This document shows, piece after piece, positions 41,420 to 51,785 of a stretch of 64,000 nt of DNA. A program made the translations under genes and the position numbers. Below the pieces are notes generated by a model that was not told the DNA's origin, did no database searches, and was given only the letters and a program-made list of their open reading frames with translations. Position 1 is the first letter of the stretch; each line of letters begins with the position of its first letter. The stretch spans positions 2,728,001 through 2,792,000 of the forward strand of contig WSYJ01000060.1 in assembly GCA_020186115.1 (NCBI GenBank), written 5' to 3'. Source of the stretch: Histomonas meleagridis. Taxonomy: Eukaryota > Parabasalia > Tritrichomonadida > Dientamoebidae.

Positions 41420-41604
41420 TTTAATCTGTTAAAATCCTCACAAATATAAACTGACATTTATCATTTTCAAATGCAAGAACAAGACAATAAATATATAAAT
41501 ATTATTATCCAATATTTAATTATTTCAATATGACCATTTTTAGAAGCAAAAACAAGTACTATTTTCTATATTTAAAAACATGAAATTATAACAATTTTTA
41601 TTAC

Positions 41605-42582
41605 TTATTTTAGATACTTTATTATAATTAATATAAAAATAATTACAAACAATGAGTAAAACATTACTTTTCTTATGAGGCGCTTTTTTATATTTTCATT
41701 TGTAATTTTAATTATTTTTATTACATCCCAATCACTTTTATCCTGTATAGTTTCAATCGCGGAACTCGGGTCATCGAACTTTATTGTTTCAATGTGCGCC
41801 ACGCAAAGCTCAAGTATGAAATCCATGTAATCTGATTTATGCAAAATTATTTGGTCCCAAAGAAGTAACAAATCATTATAATTATATACATCGGCAAACG
41901 AAAGTAATTCCCATTTCATTGCATAATATATCGATGTAGTGTTCATACTTAACAAATATTCATATTCTTCGGGATGAGTTGCCATAACCCTTTTATCGAT
42001 GGCTGAAAAGTGTTTACTTGCTAACTTGACGTCTTTGGAATATTTGCCTAAGTCAACAATTCGAAGAATTTTTTGACATAAATAAAATGAAATTGATTCA
42101 GCAAAGTCAATTGATTCATCAATTTGGGATGAAAACTCTAAGCTAAGGATCATTGTAATACAGACGTAACGATCAAATCCTTGAACATATTCATAAAAAT
42201 CATCTGTAAGTCGAAGTGCAACTAATATTCTTTGGATATTAACCATATTTGTTGGCGCTTGGCATGGATCTAAACCAGCTTCTTCTATTAATTTTTTAAA
42301 CCAGAATTGTGATCGCTGTGTATCAACATTTATCAAATAACGTTCATCTTTTCGAGGTAAGCTATTAACTGGATTTTGAATGTCACTGATACATTTTAGT
42401 ATGGTGTCATTATAATTATCATATAAAAAATAAATTGATTGAGATAAAGATTTTAAATCAATTAGATCAAAATAATTTAACCAAGCAATAACTCTTAAGC
42501 AATTATTCTTATTTGAAAGCTTCTTAAGAAATGCAATTGTTTGAGCTTTATTCTTGAATGGAGGTTGTGGAATTTTTTTCAT
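41605..42582 (-). CDS. TBC-domain Rab GAP, tail-anchored
   Basis: 325 residues from the ATG at 42582. The two catalytic fingers of TBC GAPs are both present: I84-x-x-D87-x-x-R90 (INVDTQR) and Y132-V-Q134-G (YVQG). The C-terminal helix part WELLSFADVYNYNDLLLLWDQIILH fits the family. The last ~25 residues are a hydrophobic helix (FYSLFVIIFILIIIKYLK) that should anchor the protein to a membrane from the cytosolic side. TBC proteins inactivate Rabs; the neighbour just downstream is a Rab-like gene, but pairing is only inference. Confidence 0.87.
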   Translation of the reverse strand: MKKIPQPPFKNKAQTIAFLKKLSNKNNCLRVIAWLNYFDLIDLKSLSQSIYFLYDNYNDTILKCISDIQNPVNSLPRKDERYLINVDTQRSQFWFKKLIEEAGLDPCQAPTNMVNIQRILVALRLTDDFYEYVQGFDRYVCITMILSLEFSSQIDESIDFAESISFYLCQKILRIVDLGKYSKDVKLASKHFSAIDKRVMATHPEEYEYLLSMNTTSIYYAMKWELLSFADVYNYNDLLLLWDQIILHKSDYMDFILELCVAHIETIKFDDPSSAIETIQDKSDWDVIKIIKITNENIKKRLIRKVMFYSLFVIIFILIIIKYLK

Positions 42583-42671
42583 TTTTTATTTTTTGTGTAT
42601 TCGACCAAATTTTTTAACGTTTTTTTATTAAACTGAAATGAAAACAAAAAAAATTTAGAATTACTTTAATA

Positions 42672-45600
42672 TTATTTTTTATTATTTAAGCATTTTATTA
42701 TTGATTCTTTAGTACTATCATCTAATTCATCATAAATTTCATGAAGATATTCTTCATTAGACACAAAATGTTTAAATATTCCAACACATACATCGATTGT
42801 TTCCTTTGGTAAACACGAAAACATTTTTAATATTTCACTTAAAACATGTTTTAAAACATTTTCGTTATCATTAATATTTTTCAAACAAAGGACAATTAAC
42901 TCGAAACAAATTTTTGAATTTTTCGCATTATTTTTAACATTTAAAATGATTTCATTTATCATTTCAATGTAATTAAAATCAAATTTAATCTCATTATTAC
43001 AAATTATTCTTCCGATTAATTTCGCGCCTCCATTTTGAAGGTTCTTTAATGAGAAGTTTAAAATTTCATCGAAATTAATATTTTTGAATTTTTGTTCATT
43101 TAATAATATATATAATAACTCGAAATCAAATTCCGAATTTAAATTATTGTTAATGATATAATTAATAACTTTTAGTGCATTTTCGTTATTTTTCTTATTT
43201 AAAAGAATAAATAATGAAACAATAAATTTTTCGTTTTCTTTATTTTGTTGCTTTCTTAATAATGAATTAATGATATCATTAATGTTTTCATCAATTAAAG
43301 ATGTTTCAACTTTCTCAAAAAGTAATGCAACAGATTCGAACTTAAAATCAATTTTTATTATTATGTTTAAAATGATTTCCAAAATTTCGTTTTCGATTTC
43401 ATTTTTATTTCGTAATATAATTAAACAAAGGTTTGAAATCGTTTCATTTATATTAAATGATTTTGATTTCACAATTAATTTATTTAATATATCTTTTATT
43501 ATATCATTTGTTATTTCATTTTGATATTTATTTATAATTATTATTAAGTTGTTAATAATTTCATTAATTTCTTTTTCTAAATTGGAATTTGTTATTTCGT
43601 TTATGAAAATTTGAATTATTTCATTCACAGAAATATCTTTTTTATTAACGAAATTTTGTAATTCTAAAAATTCCAATAAAAATTTCGAATTTTCTTTATT
43701 AAAATTAGTTTTTACTTTATTAATTAAAGTTATTAATTTGTCATAATTATTACCAGTAAATTGTTTTATTAAATTTTTATTATTTTTTCCAATTTCAATA
43801 ATTTTAGTTAAAATTGGAATCAAATTCATATTAAAATCGGAATAATTCGAAATTTTATTCACACAAATGTTTATGTTATTATTAGTTATTATTGATGAAA
43901 TGAATTTTGCTGAAATTGATAAATCGAAATCAAATGCAATTTCAATTAATGCTTCGAATTGTTTATTAAATGAACTCAATTCGAACAATTCATTAATTTT
44001 TGTTAATATTGGAAAACTAATGTTTTGTAGTTGTATAATATTACTACAAATTGATATACAAAGAGATACAACGACTTTATATATATGTTTTATTTCAAGT
44101 TTCAAAACGATTTTTTCTAAAACTTTTAATAGAACGATTTTTATTAATAAATTTGGTTCAACTTCAATCTCAGGAATTAAATTATTTTTAAATACATCAT
44201 ATATTAAATCAATTATTATATCAATATTACAATTAGATAATAAATTAACAAAAACTTTTATGTTATTTTCATCATTTAATTTCTTAATTAAAAGTAAAAC
44301 TTTTGGTAAAAATTTATTAAAACAAATTATTTTTTCAGTGTTTTGTTCAAATGAAAACGCTTCAACAGAAGTTAAAAGTATCGAATGAGAAATGTTTTTA
44401 GTTAAATGTGGATTTATTAAGTTAAAACATTTCTTTATAAAAGAATTTGATTTATTCACAAGTTCAACCAAAATTTTATATGAAATTCCTTTTGCAATAA
44501 TAAAAGGAGTTGAATAAAAAGATAACAAAATCGATAAAGCGGAATTTCGTATAGTTTTATCAACAATTTCATTTTCATTAAAACAATTAATTAAATCGAT
44601 AAAAGCATTATAAATCAAATATAAAACTAAAGGATGTAATGAATTAGAGCGATGTAATAACTGAAGGAAAATATCAATTTGATTCAAGTAAAATGATTTA
44701 ATTTCATTTCCATGTGTTAAATACATTGTAGATAACGCATGTAAAACAAAAGGAGTCGAATTATTAACAAACACTTGTTTATCCAAAAATAATAAAATAC
44801 GTGAAAGGGAACTTTCATCCAAATGTATTTTACTTAATACAGATGAAGCTAATAAACAAGAAGCGGATCTTTTATTCATTTCGATGAATTTTATTAAACC
44901 ATTTATTAATTCTTTTTTAGTTAATATTGAATATGAAATAGTTTCACATGTTATTTGTATACGTAAATAATCATTTCCAATTAATGACTTTAATAATGAG
45001 CCAATAAATCCATGTGGTAATATATCATTAAATAATCCACTTTGAAGAAGTTTTAATAAAATCGATTGCGATGTATAAGTTAATTGTTGTGTTAAATTTG
45101 TAATTGTTGTTTCTTTTGTTTCTTTATTACATTTTATAAGAATTTGTGGAAAATTATTTATAAGTTTTTGAGTAAATTTCTTACGTTCATTTAATGGTTG
45201 TGATTTCTTTTTTATTAATATATCTTCTGAGACTATCATAGGTCTTTCGATTAAATTCCGTAAAAATTCTTTTCCAGGATTTAATTTATTACATTTATTT
45301 AATAGAATTGTTATAACTTTATTACAATCATTAATACAATTAATAATGAAATCAATGAAATAACTTAAAGTTAAATAAGTTATATTATCAATTCTTTGTA
45401 TAATGAATTCATAAATATTTTTCGAATATTCATTCAAATGTTTATAATGTTTTGTATAAAAAAGTAAAATATTATTTAAAAATAATTTTTGTTTCCCATC
45501 AATAACTTTTAAATTCATAAAATAATTATTAATTTTCTTTAAAGAATTTTCAATGAAGTTTTTATTATCCATTAAAACATTTTCATCAAAATATGAACTA

Positions 45601-46898
45601 ATTCCCCAAAAATATATAAATCGATAAGAATCAATATTATTATCATCGATAATTTTATTTAGATAAATATTAAAAATGTCTTTAATCGAATTAGAAAGTA
45701 ATGGTTCGCCATTAAGTAATGACAAAGCAATTAATCCATTACTATACGTAACGTTATTATTATTTTTATCATTTATTAATGTTAAAATCGATGATTTAAG
45801 AAACTCAATGGAAATTTCAAATGAAACTTTCGGTACTTTCAGAAAGAATTCATGTGAATAATATTGGCCTAATTGAGAATTAGAACCAAACAAAATAGAA
45901 CAAATACTACAAAGTGATATAATGTCATCTTTACTATTAGATAACTTAATCATTGTTAATAATTGTTGATACGTTGGCTTCTCTATGAATAACTTATTAA
46001 ATATTTCTTGATTTAGTTTTTGTTTTCCATATATTATAAGCTCATCAATATCATTTGGTGAATAATTTTTAAGAAAATCAAATAATTTGTTGTAATGTTT
46101 GTGGATTAATGTTGGCGAAATAATCTCAAAAAAGCGTTGAATTATATTAGATGAAAATTGTGGATATTTTTTAATTAATGTAAATGAATTTTCTGGTGCG
46201 CTGGTCTCAAAATAAATTATAGATATTTGCGAAATTATTCGACATATTTCATTTATAACAAAAAGAGTAGGATTTTTAGTAAGAAGCTCATCAATGAGTG
46301 AAAGAACGGTTGGAATAATACTGGAATCATATGAAATTAGTGATTTCATAAGTTTGACACTCATTATTAATGAGGATTCGATCCCATTTTCATGGATTTT
46401 TTTCAGATATTTCAGGATAAGTTTTACATATCGTGATAATGTCGAATGCTTGGTATTGAAAATAAGACGCAATGAAAAAATAACTTGAAAAGTAAGAGAT
46501 TTTGTGTTGATAATCCCTAATAAAGAATTTATGATGTTTTGAAAATGTATTGAACATGCAGATGGATATTGATGTGAAAGCTCACCAATTCCAATAATGG
46601 TTGATGGAGTCAAATTCTTGGAAAAGTCTAAAAAAGTCGATGATATTGATGGATTTTCAATTAAATGATAAACTTTACATAAAACTTTTGTTATGCATAA
46701 TGAACATTGAACACTTAATTCTCCGTCATTAATTTTATATAAGTTAATTAATGATTTTTCAAGAATCTTTAATGAATTTGTTGAATTTTGTAATAAATCA
46801 AAATCTAAAGAAACTAAAACTTGCATTATAGCATGTTCTGATTTTGCCATTCGTTTTCCTGATGAAATTCTTTGTATTTCTAATAAGACTTCATCCAT
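42672..46898 (-). CDS. HEAT-repeat protein, HEATR5/Laa1-like
   Basis: About 1408 residues from MDEVLLEIQRISSGKR (46898). Longer openings reach 47195, but they overlap the divergent neighbour gene and give a hydrophobic leader unlike the rest. The whole protein is alpha-helical solenoid. The N-terminal segment (KILEKSLINLYKINDGELSVQCSLCITKVLCKVY) and a middle segment (ASCLLASSVLSKIHLDESSLSRILLFLDKQ, FVLHALSTMYLTHGNEIKSFY) resemble HEATR5/Laa1, which works with AP-1 and clathrin adaptors at the trans-Golgi and endosomes. The C-terminal third is Asn/Ile-rich and low in complexity. The family assignment rests on pattern memory and is moderate. Its promoter is shared with the gene at 46955. Confidence 0.6.
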   Translation of the reverse strand: MDEVLLEIQRISSGKRMAKSEHAIMQVLVSLDFDLLQNSTNSLKILEKSLINLYKINDGELSVQCSLCITKVLCKVYHLIENPSISSTFLDFSKNLTPSTIIGIGELSHQYPSACSIHFQNIINSLLGIINTKSLTFQVIFSLRLIFNTKHSTLSRYVKLILKYLKKIHENGIESSLIMSVKLMKSLISYDSSIIPTVLSLIDELLTKNPTLFVINEICRIISQISIIYFETSAPENSFTLIKKYPQFSSNIIQRFFEIISPTLIHKHYNKLFDFLKNYSPNDIDELIIYGKQKLNQEIFNKLFIEKPTYQQLLTMIKLSNSKDDIISLCSICSILFGSNSQLGQYYSHEFFLKVPKVSFEISIEFLKSSILTLINDKNNNNVTYSNGLIALSLLNGEPLLSNSIKDIFNIYLNKIIDDNNIDSYRFIYFWGISSYFDENVLMDNKNFIENSLKKINNYFMNLKVIDGKQKLFLNNILLFYTKHYKHLNEYSKNIYEFIIQRIDNITYLTLSYFIDFIINCINDCNKVITILLNKCNKLNPGKEFLRNLIERPMIVSEDILIKKKSQPLNERKKFTQKLINNFPQILIKCNKETKETTITNLTQQLTYTSQSILLKLLQSGLFNDILPHGFIGSLLKSLIGNDYLRIQITCETISYSILTKKELINGLIKFIEMNKRSASCLLASSVLSKIHLDESSLSRILLFLDKQVFVNNSTPFVLHALSTMYLTHGNEIKSFYLNQIDIFLQLLHRSNSLHPLVLYLIYNAFIDLINCFNENEIVDKTIRNSALSILLSFYSTPFIIAKGISYKILVELVNKSNSFIKKCFNLINPHLTKNISHSILLTSVEAFSFEQNTEKIICFNKFLPKVLLLIKKLNDENNIKVFVNLLSNCNIDIIIDLIYDVFKNNLIPEIEVEPNLLIKIVLLKVLEKIVLKLEIKHIYKVVVSLCISICSNIIQLQNISFPILTKINELFELSSFNKQFEALIEIAFDFDLSISAKFISSIITNNNINICVNKISNYSDFNMNLIPILTKIIEIGKNNKNLIKQFTGNNYDKLITLINKVKTNFNKENSKFLLEFLELQNFVNKKDISVNEIIQIFINEITNSNLEKEINEIINNLIIIINKYQNEITNDIIKDILNKLIVKSKSFNINETISNLCLIILRNKNEIENEILEIILNIIIKIDFKFESVALLFEKVETSLIDENINDIINSLLRKQQNKENEKFIVSLFILLNKKNNENALKVINYIINNNLNSEFDFELLYILLNEQKFKNINFDEILNFSLKNLQNGGAKLIGRIICNNEIKFDFNYIEMINEIILNVKNNAKNSKICFELIVLCLKNINDNENVLKHVLSEILKMFSCLPKETIDVCVGIFKHFVSNEEYLHEIYDELDDSTKESIIKCLNNKK

Positions 46899-46954
46899 AC
46901 CCTTTGCAAGAGAACGTTTATCAATGATATTAGACGTTAAAATAAGAAAAAGAA
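46899..46954. promoter_or_regulatory. 56-bp divergent promoter
   Basis: It separates the starts of the HEAT-repeat gene (-) and the small coiled-coil gene (+). It has AACGTT at 46913-46918, GACGTTAA near 46933 and, on the minus strand, an initiator-like TCATT (46927-46923). Confidence 0.45.
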
Positions 46955-47413
46955 ATGAAAACATCCAAAAGATTACAACAAATAATTTATGACTTCGAAA
47001 AGGATTTACCGAAAACAACAAAAAATAAACGAGAAGCGCTTGCTCATCAAATTGACGATTTTTTAATGTGTCAAAACAGAAGTCAAACACCTGAAATAAG
47101 ACTTGAAGAAGCAAGGGCAGCACTTTCCAAATGTAATTTACCATTAACAAAATGTATTTTTGAACAAGAAACTTCATTGAAAATACAAGATCCACAAAAA
47201 TGTTCTCTCGAAATTTCTACTTCTGTTGCGATTACAGTTGTACAAGATATCCCTAAAACACAGGCACAATATACACAAACAGATTTAAATCTTGAAAATT
47301 GGAATGCTTTAACTTCCAAATCTATTGAATCTCTAAATTCAATCAAAGCAGAGATAACTGAGCTCCTTCGTAAATATGAAAAACAAAAAAATAAGAAAAG
47401 ACATTACCATTAA
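46955..47413 (+). CDS. Small coiled-coil protein
   Basis: 152 residues, start MKTSKRLQQIIYDFEK. It is helical at both ends (KNKREALAHQIDDFL, SIKAEITELLRKYEKQKNKK) with a basic C-terminus. No family is recognised. Its close divergent pairing with the HEAT-repeat gene and intact frame support that it is real. Confidence 0.65.
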   Translation: MKTSKRLQQIIYDFEKDLPKTTKNKREALAHQIDDFLMCQNRSQTPEIRLEEARAALSKCNLPLTKCIFEQETSLKIQDPQKCSLEISTSVAITVVQDIPKTQAQYTQTDLNLENWNALTSKSIESLNSIKAEITELLRKYEKQKNKKRHYH

Positions 47414-47546
47414 TAATTATCAAAAAAACAAATAAAATTGTTTGCAATAAAATACAAAACTCATGTTGATTTTGTTTTTGTTTTTCTTTGGTAGTAATAT
47501 ATTTCTTTGGACAAATGAAAGAAATTTCTTTTCTAAAAAGTGCTAA

Positions 47547-48266
47547 ATGTCTGTTTCTTCAAAATCATCCTTTTCTTTAATACGTGATGGTGTATTAGAC
47601 TTATCAGATCAAAACATTGTTGACTCAGATCTTGGCAGAATAGGTATCCTCCCTAATTTGCAAGTATTAAATATTTCAAATACAAATATCGAAAACTTTT
47701 CATATTTAAGACCTCAACCAAATCTTGCAATAATCAATGCTGAAAATTGTCCTATCCACTACCTTAATGGTCTTTCAGAACAAAAATCTCTCAAAGAATT
47801 AAATATTGAAAATTCTCCTCTCTCACAAGAAAATAACTTCAAGTACCTGGCATTAGCTACTGTAGGGCCACAACTTCTTGTTTTAAATCATACAAAGCTT
47901 ACAAGGCAAGATCAGCAAATTGCAGAAATCATGGCAAAAAGGAAATCTAATAACTTATTCTTAAAGACTGAAGAAGAAGAAACACACGAACAAGAGGATC
48001 CTAATGATACAAAACTCGAAAGTTCTGCTGTTCTCGAAACAATATATTTCAAAGAGCATCGTTCTGAATTTGCTCCATTCGCACACAACGAAGCAGTCCT
48101 TTACGATCTGCGATCTTTTGGGCCATTGCATCCTATTGATGACATTAGTACTGATCAAGATGTATGGCGGGCAACTCGAGATCTCCGCCGCAGAAACGAA
48201 GCACTCAGAAACTTGATCAAAGAAAAATGCAACGAACTCCACATCGACTGTGTTTTTGAAAACTGA
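47547..48266 (+). CDS. Leucine-rich repeat protein (SDS22-like)
   Basis: 239 residues. Residues 15-110 hold short LRRs (GVLDLSDQNIVDSDLGRIG, LPNLQVLNISNTNI, QPNLAIINAENCPI, QKSLKELNIENSPL) ending in a cap (LALATVGPQLLVLNHTKL), as in SDS22/LRRC-type cytosolic or cytoskeletal proteins. The C-terminal half is charged and helical (DLRRRNEALRNLIKEKCNEL). It could be a cilium-associated LRR protein, which is inference. No signal peptide. Confidence 0.8.
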   Translation: MSVSSKSSFSLIRDGVLDLSDQNIVDSDLGRIGILPNLQVLNISNTNIENFSYLRPQPNLAIINAENCPIHYLNGLSEQKSLKELNIENSPLSQENNFKYLALATVGPQLLVLNHTKLTRQDQQIAEIMAKRKSNNLFLKTEEEETHEQEDPNDTKLESSAVLETIYFKEHRSEFAPFAHNEAVLYDLRSFGPLHPIDDISTDQDVWRATRDLRRRNEALRNLIKEKCNELHIDCVFEN

Positions 48267-49219
48267 TGAGTTTATTTCATTCGTATAATTATGAAATATT
48301 AAAATTTTTAACTAAACAAACAAATTCATGTTTATATCTATTCATGACCAACAACATGTTTCATAAATTTTTATTAATTTTATTGAAAATTTCTTTTTAT
48401 TTTGTTGTGGATTTTATTTTATTCATACTGGTTTATCTTTGCTGTTGATTTTTTTTAATTAAATTATTTAACAATTGTTAAATTTATTTAACTAGATGCA
48501 ATTAGAGGTGTTGCAAATCATATATCGATATACTTATATTATTTAGGAATTCTTAATTATCAAAAAAAATATCAAATAAGCTAAATAAATATCTTTAGGT
48601 TTTAGTTTGTTTAACAACAGTTCTTTCTTGTTCAGGAAGTAATTCAACATGGTTGCTGTCTAATAGTAAATCTATTTTATGTGCTTGCTCCATATTGTTT
48701 CTGGCTAAAAAAAATTGGAAAATCATCTTTTGGCTTTTGTTTCCGGAAACCGAAAATATATTCATCATTCATTATTTATAAATTTATGACTTATAAGTTA
48801 TTAAATCATTATTTTAACTCTTTGCTTAACTATAAATCATTTCTTGAATTAACCTGAATTTTGTCTTTCATAGAAATTTATCATTTAAATACTTATTATC
48901 AATTTGCATCTCATTACATGAAAGCATGATTTATTTTAAAGCATATTTTAAATTTTAATCATGCTACATTATATATAAAGAATAGATATATTTATCTTAA
49001 AATAATATTCAATATTTTTTCTTAATTGGACAATGATTTTTTCATTATTATCAATCACATTCATTCATAACATGATTTTTTTAATATCAAAAATAATCAA
49101 AGAAAATGAAATTCAAATCCTTAAAAAATTTCTTTACAATCAAACGAAAATAAATCAACTAATGATCATATTTGATATAACACAAAATAAAAACTTAAAA
49201 AAAAGTCGATATTTAGTGT
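48267..49219. other. AT-rich intergenic region with one small reverse ORF
   Basis: No large gene. A 43-codon open frame (48595-48726, minus) is described separately. The plus-strand open frame at 49033-49275 overlaps the 3' end of the BspA-like pseudogene on the other strand and is not believed. Confidence 0.4.
48595..48726 (-). CDS. Possible 43-residue small protein
   Basis: The reverse strand from 48726 encodes a 43-residue peptide beginning MIFQFFLARNNM and ending VVKQTKT. Residues 12-36 (MEQAHKIDLLLDSNHVELLPEQ) have a balanced, protein-like composition that is unusual for chance in AT-rich spacer. It could be a small gene or the 3' exon of a split gene. No homology is recognised. Confidence 0.3.
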   Translation of the reverse strand: MIFQFFLARNNMEQAHKIDLLLDSNHVELLPEQERTVVKQTKT

Positions 49220-50362
49220 TTATGGAAATGCATCAAATTGTTTCTTCTTTCTTGATCGAAGAACAAAAAATATAACCAATCCGACAATAATCTAAACCAC
49301 TATAGGTATACAAATCCCCAATGCAATCGCGAGTGTATTATTTTTATCACTTGGTGGTTTACATTCTTGTTCATATGTTATTGGAAGTGAACCGAATGTT
49401 GCACCTTGATAAGAAGAAAGTACAATGACAGAAGTTGCAGGTATTAAACGGAATATTTCAACACCAATCATTGGTTCTTTTTCTCCATTATAATAAATAC
49501 AATAAAGACCAATACAATCTTCAAATGCATATTTACCAATTGTTGCAACATTATCTCCAATTTTAACTGAGATAAAAAACTATAAAAGAATGAATAATCT
49601 TCAATTTTAGTAACTGAAGAAGGAATATTAAATATTGTATTCGAATTCTTTGCTGGATAACAAATAACTGTAGTTATGTTTTTATTATAAAGAATTCCAT
49701 CATCATTGTAATTTGAATAATATTCATTTTCATTTGATACTTTAATAGATTTAAGATTTAAACATTCATAAAATGTTTGAGTTTCAATTGTGGTTTCTTC
49801 TCCTTTAAGTTCAATTGTTTCTAATGTTGAACATCGTGAAAATGCATAATTTTCAATATTTGTTGAATGAGGAATTGAAATACTTTGTAATGAAGAACAT
49901 TCTGAAAATGCATATTCTCTGATTGTTTCAATATAATTTCCAAATCTGAATGAACTTAATGAAGAACATTTAAAAAATGCATGACTTTCAATTGTTTTAA
50001 TAGAATATCCATTATTAAATGTTGATAACTTTATACATTCGCTAAAAGCATATGATCCAATTGTCGCAACATTATCCCCAATGTTGACTGTTTCTAATTC
50101 TGGACATTTATAAAATGAATTCAAATTTATTGTAATAACAGAACTTAAAATTTTAACATTTTTTAACTGAGGCCATTCTGAAAAAGCATGCGATGGAATT
50201 GTGGTTACGTCACCTCCAATAATAACATAGGTAGTTTCGTTCTTATATTGTGTACCAAATTCACTTGATATGTTAATTTCAAGTGTTCCTTCCGAGAATG
50301 CTTCATGTGATGGTACAAAAAGAAGAGTAAAAGGTATGGAAAAAAAAAAGAATATCCATCAT
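49220..50362 (-). pseudogene. BspA-like leucine-rich repeat membrane protein, three disabling lesions
   Basis: On the minus strand the reading starts with an ATG pair (50362) and a signal peptide (MMDILFFF...). Then come LRR_5 repeats (SHAFSEW, SYAFSEC, SHAFFKC, EYAFSEC, NYAFSRC, TQTFYEC) and a C-terminal membrane helix with a basic end (RSRKKK), stopping at 49220-49222. Three breaks are visible: a 10-T run in the signal peptide (A run 50340-50349) where nine would keep the frame, a second frameshift near 49575 (SQLKLE instead of VKIGDN), and a TAG inside the membrane helix (near 49297) within GICIPIVV/IIVGLVIFF. The rest is highly regular, so decay is recent. Homopolymer sequencing error could explain the first break only. 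Confidence 0.8.
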
Positions 50363-50369
50363 TTTAATC

Positions 50370-51059
50370 GATTGTTTTTTTGTACAAAAATGTATTCATT
50401 TTATTTTTGGATGCTTTTCAATTTTGAATATATTTGGGGTAAAATCATGTTTCCGATAATTCAGTGCAAAGTATATTGAATTTTGAGATGTTAATTTTTG
50501 GGGCGTTCCAGGATCCCTCCAGGGTTGCTTATTGCAATAATTATAAACCTGGGAGTAAACATCTATAAAAATCGAATAAACATGTAATATATTCAAACAT
50601 TTCAATAAATAATTTTTCTATTAACTTATCTCCACTAGTGGTAACTATGTTCAAAATAAATAAATGTTTAGTTATAACCCAAACCACACGTGATGAATAT
50701 ATAAATAATAATTCGTTAATAGTGAAAACTAAAATTTATATTAGATTAATTTTAACTGTTGAAATTATTATCAAATATTCAAAAATAAATGATAGTTTAA
50801 GAAACATCTGAAATCATGTAATATTATTTCTTATATAAGGTAGGTTTAATATTTAAAATAAGTTGGGTTATCAACGAGTTATTGCATTTGGAATTTAACG
50901 GGCAAAAAGGCGAACGTTAATCATGATATTTTTTGTTAGGTTTATTCAAACGACTTTTATTCAAACATGTTTGCAGTAAAGTTAATAAAAAGTGAATCTT
51001 CAAATCATTTTTTGGAAGGAAACAGATTCTCACAATGAAGAGATTCCGAAAAATATCAT
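50370..51059. other. Intergenic region
   Basis: AT-rich; a slightly GC-richer stretch lies at 50500-50560 (GGCGTTCCAGGATCCCTCC). No gene or RNA can be supported. Confidence 0.35.
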
Positions 51060-51728
51060 CTAAGGGTTTAGAGAAGTTTGTACTTTCGAAATAGTAACTA
51101 TCCTCAATGCTTCTCCTTGGCAATTCCGAGAGAGAATAATATTGAATGAAAGACCATTTTTCTTACAAAAGCGTTCAATCTTTTTAGGTCTGTTTGTTTG
51201 GGTAATCAACATAATTAGTAAGAAATTTGGTGAAAATTGATTAATGTTTTCTAGGATAAATTTCAAAAAGTTGTATATCACAATGGCACCATCTTCCCCA
51301 CCTGCCCAAGAAGCCTCAATTCCACGTTTTTGGATAGCTTCTTCCAATTCTTCTTCAGGAGTATCAACATATGGTGGATTAAAAATTATTACATCAATTG
51401 GACCACGAAAAGAATATGCAAAATTATCGCAAATTGGAAATACTAACACATTATTTGATGAACATATATCTTTTGTTCTTTTACAACATTCCATATTAAA
51501 ATCTGTTGTAATATTTATTACACTTTTACCTTTTGATTTTAGTAGCCTATTACAATATGCTGTTACATAACCTGAGCCAGAACCAACTTCTAAAATAATT
51601 GATTTATCTGGAATTTGATCAACTATTTCTTTTATCCCGTCACATAGAAAAAAAGTATCCGATGATGGTGCATAAACATTTTCCCATTGTTTTGAATTTG
51701 CCCAATCAATAGTAGGATCGATTTGCAT
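51060..51728 (-). CDS. HemK2/MTQ2-type eRF1 glutamine methyltransferase
   Basis: 222 residues from MQIDPTIDW at 51728; the frame is open to 51803, but the extension would overlap the divergent gene. The SAM-binding loop is EVGSGSGYVT (about residues 47-56) and the catalytic NPPY is at about 117-120, followed by VDTPEEE. The opening NVYAPSSDTFFLCDGI is the family's N-terminal signature. The eukaryotic members (N6AMT1/Mtq2) methylate the GGQ glutamine of eRF1 together with Trm112. An initiator TCACT (51766-51762) precedes the start on the minus strand. Confidence 0.9.
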   Translation of the reverse strand: MQIDPTIDWANSKQWENVYAPSSDTFFLCDGIKEIVDQIPDKSIILEVGSGSGYVTAYCNRLLKSKGKSVINITTDFNMECCKRTKDICSSNNVLVFPICDNFAYSFRGPIDVIIFNPPYVDTPEEELEEAIQKRGIEASWAGGEDGAIVIYNFLKFILENINQFSPNFLLIMLITQTNRPKKIERFCKKNGLSFNIILSRNCQGEALRIVTISKVQTSLNP

Positions 51729-51785
51729 TTTTTGGCTTTGGTTTATCTTTGGGGCACCCCAAGTGACACTTTCCCAGTTTTTCAA
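51729..51785. promoter_or_regulatory. 57-bp divergent promoter
   Basis: It separates the methyltransferase gene (-) and the coiled-coil gene (+), with the palindrome-like GGGGCACCCC and the minus-strand initiator TCACT (51766-51762). Confidence 0.45.

Noticed and set aside
46899-47195. N-terminal extension of the HEAT-repeat protein
   Set aside because: It would overlap the divergent neighbour's coding region and has a composition unlike the rest.
49033-49275. 80-codon plus-strand open frame
   Set aside because: It overlaps the C-terminal membrane segment of the BspA-like pseudogene on the other strand.
50500-50560. Possible structured RNA in a GC-richer spacer
   Set aside because: I could not build a convincing conserved stem or match a known RNA.
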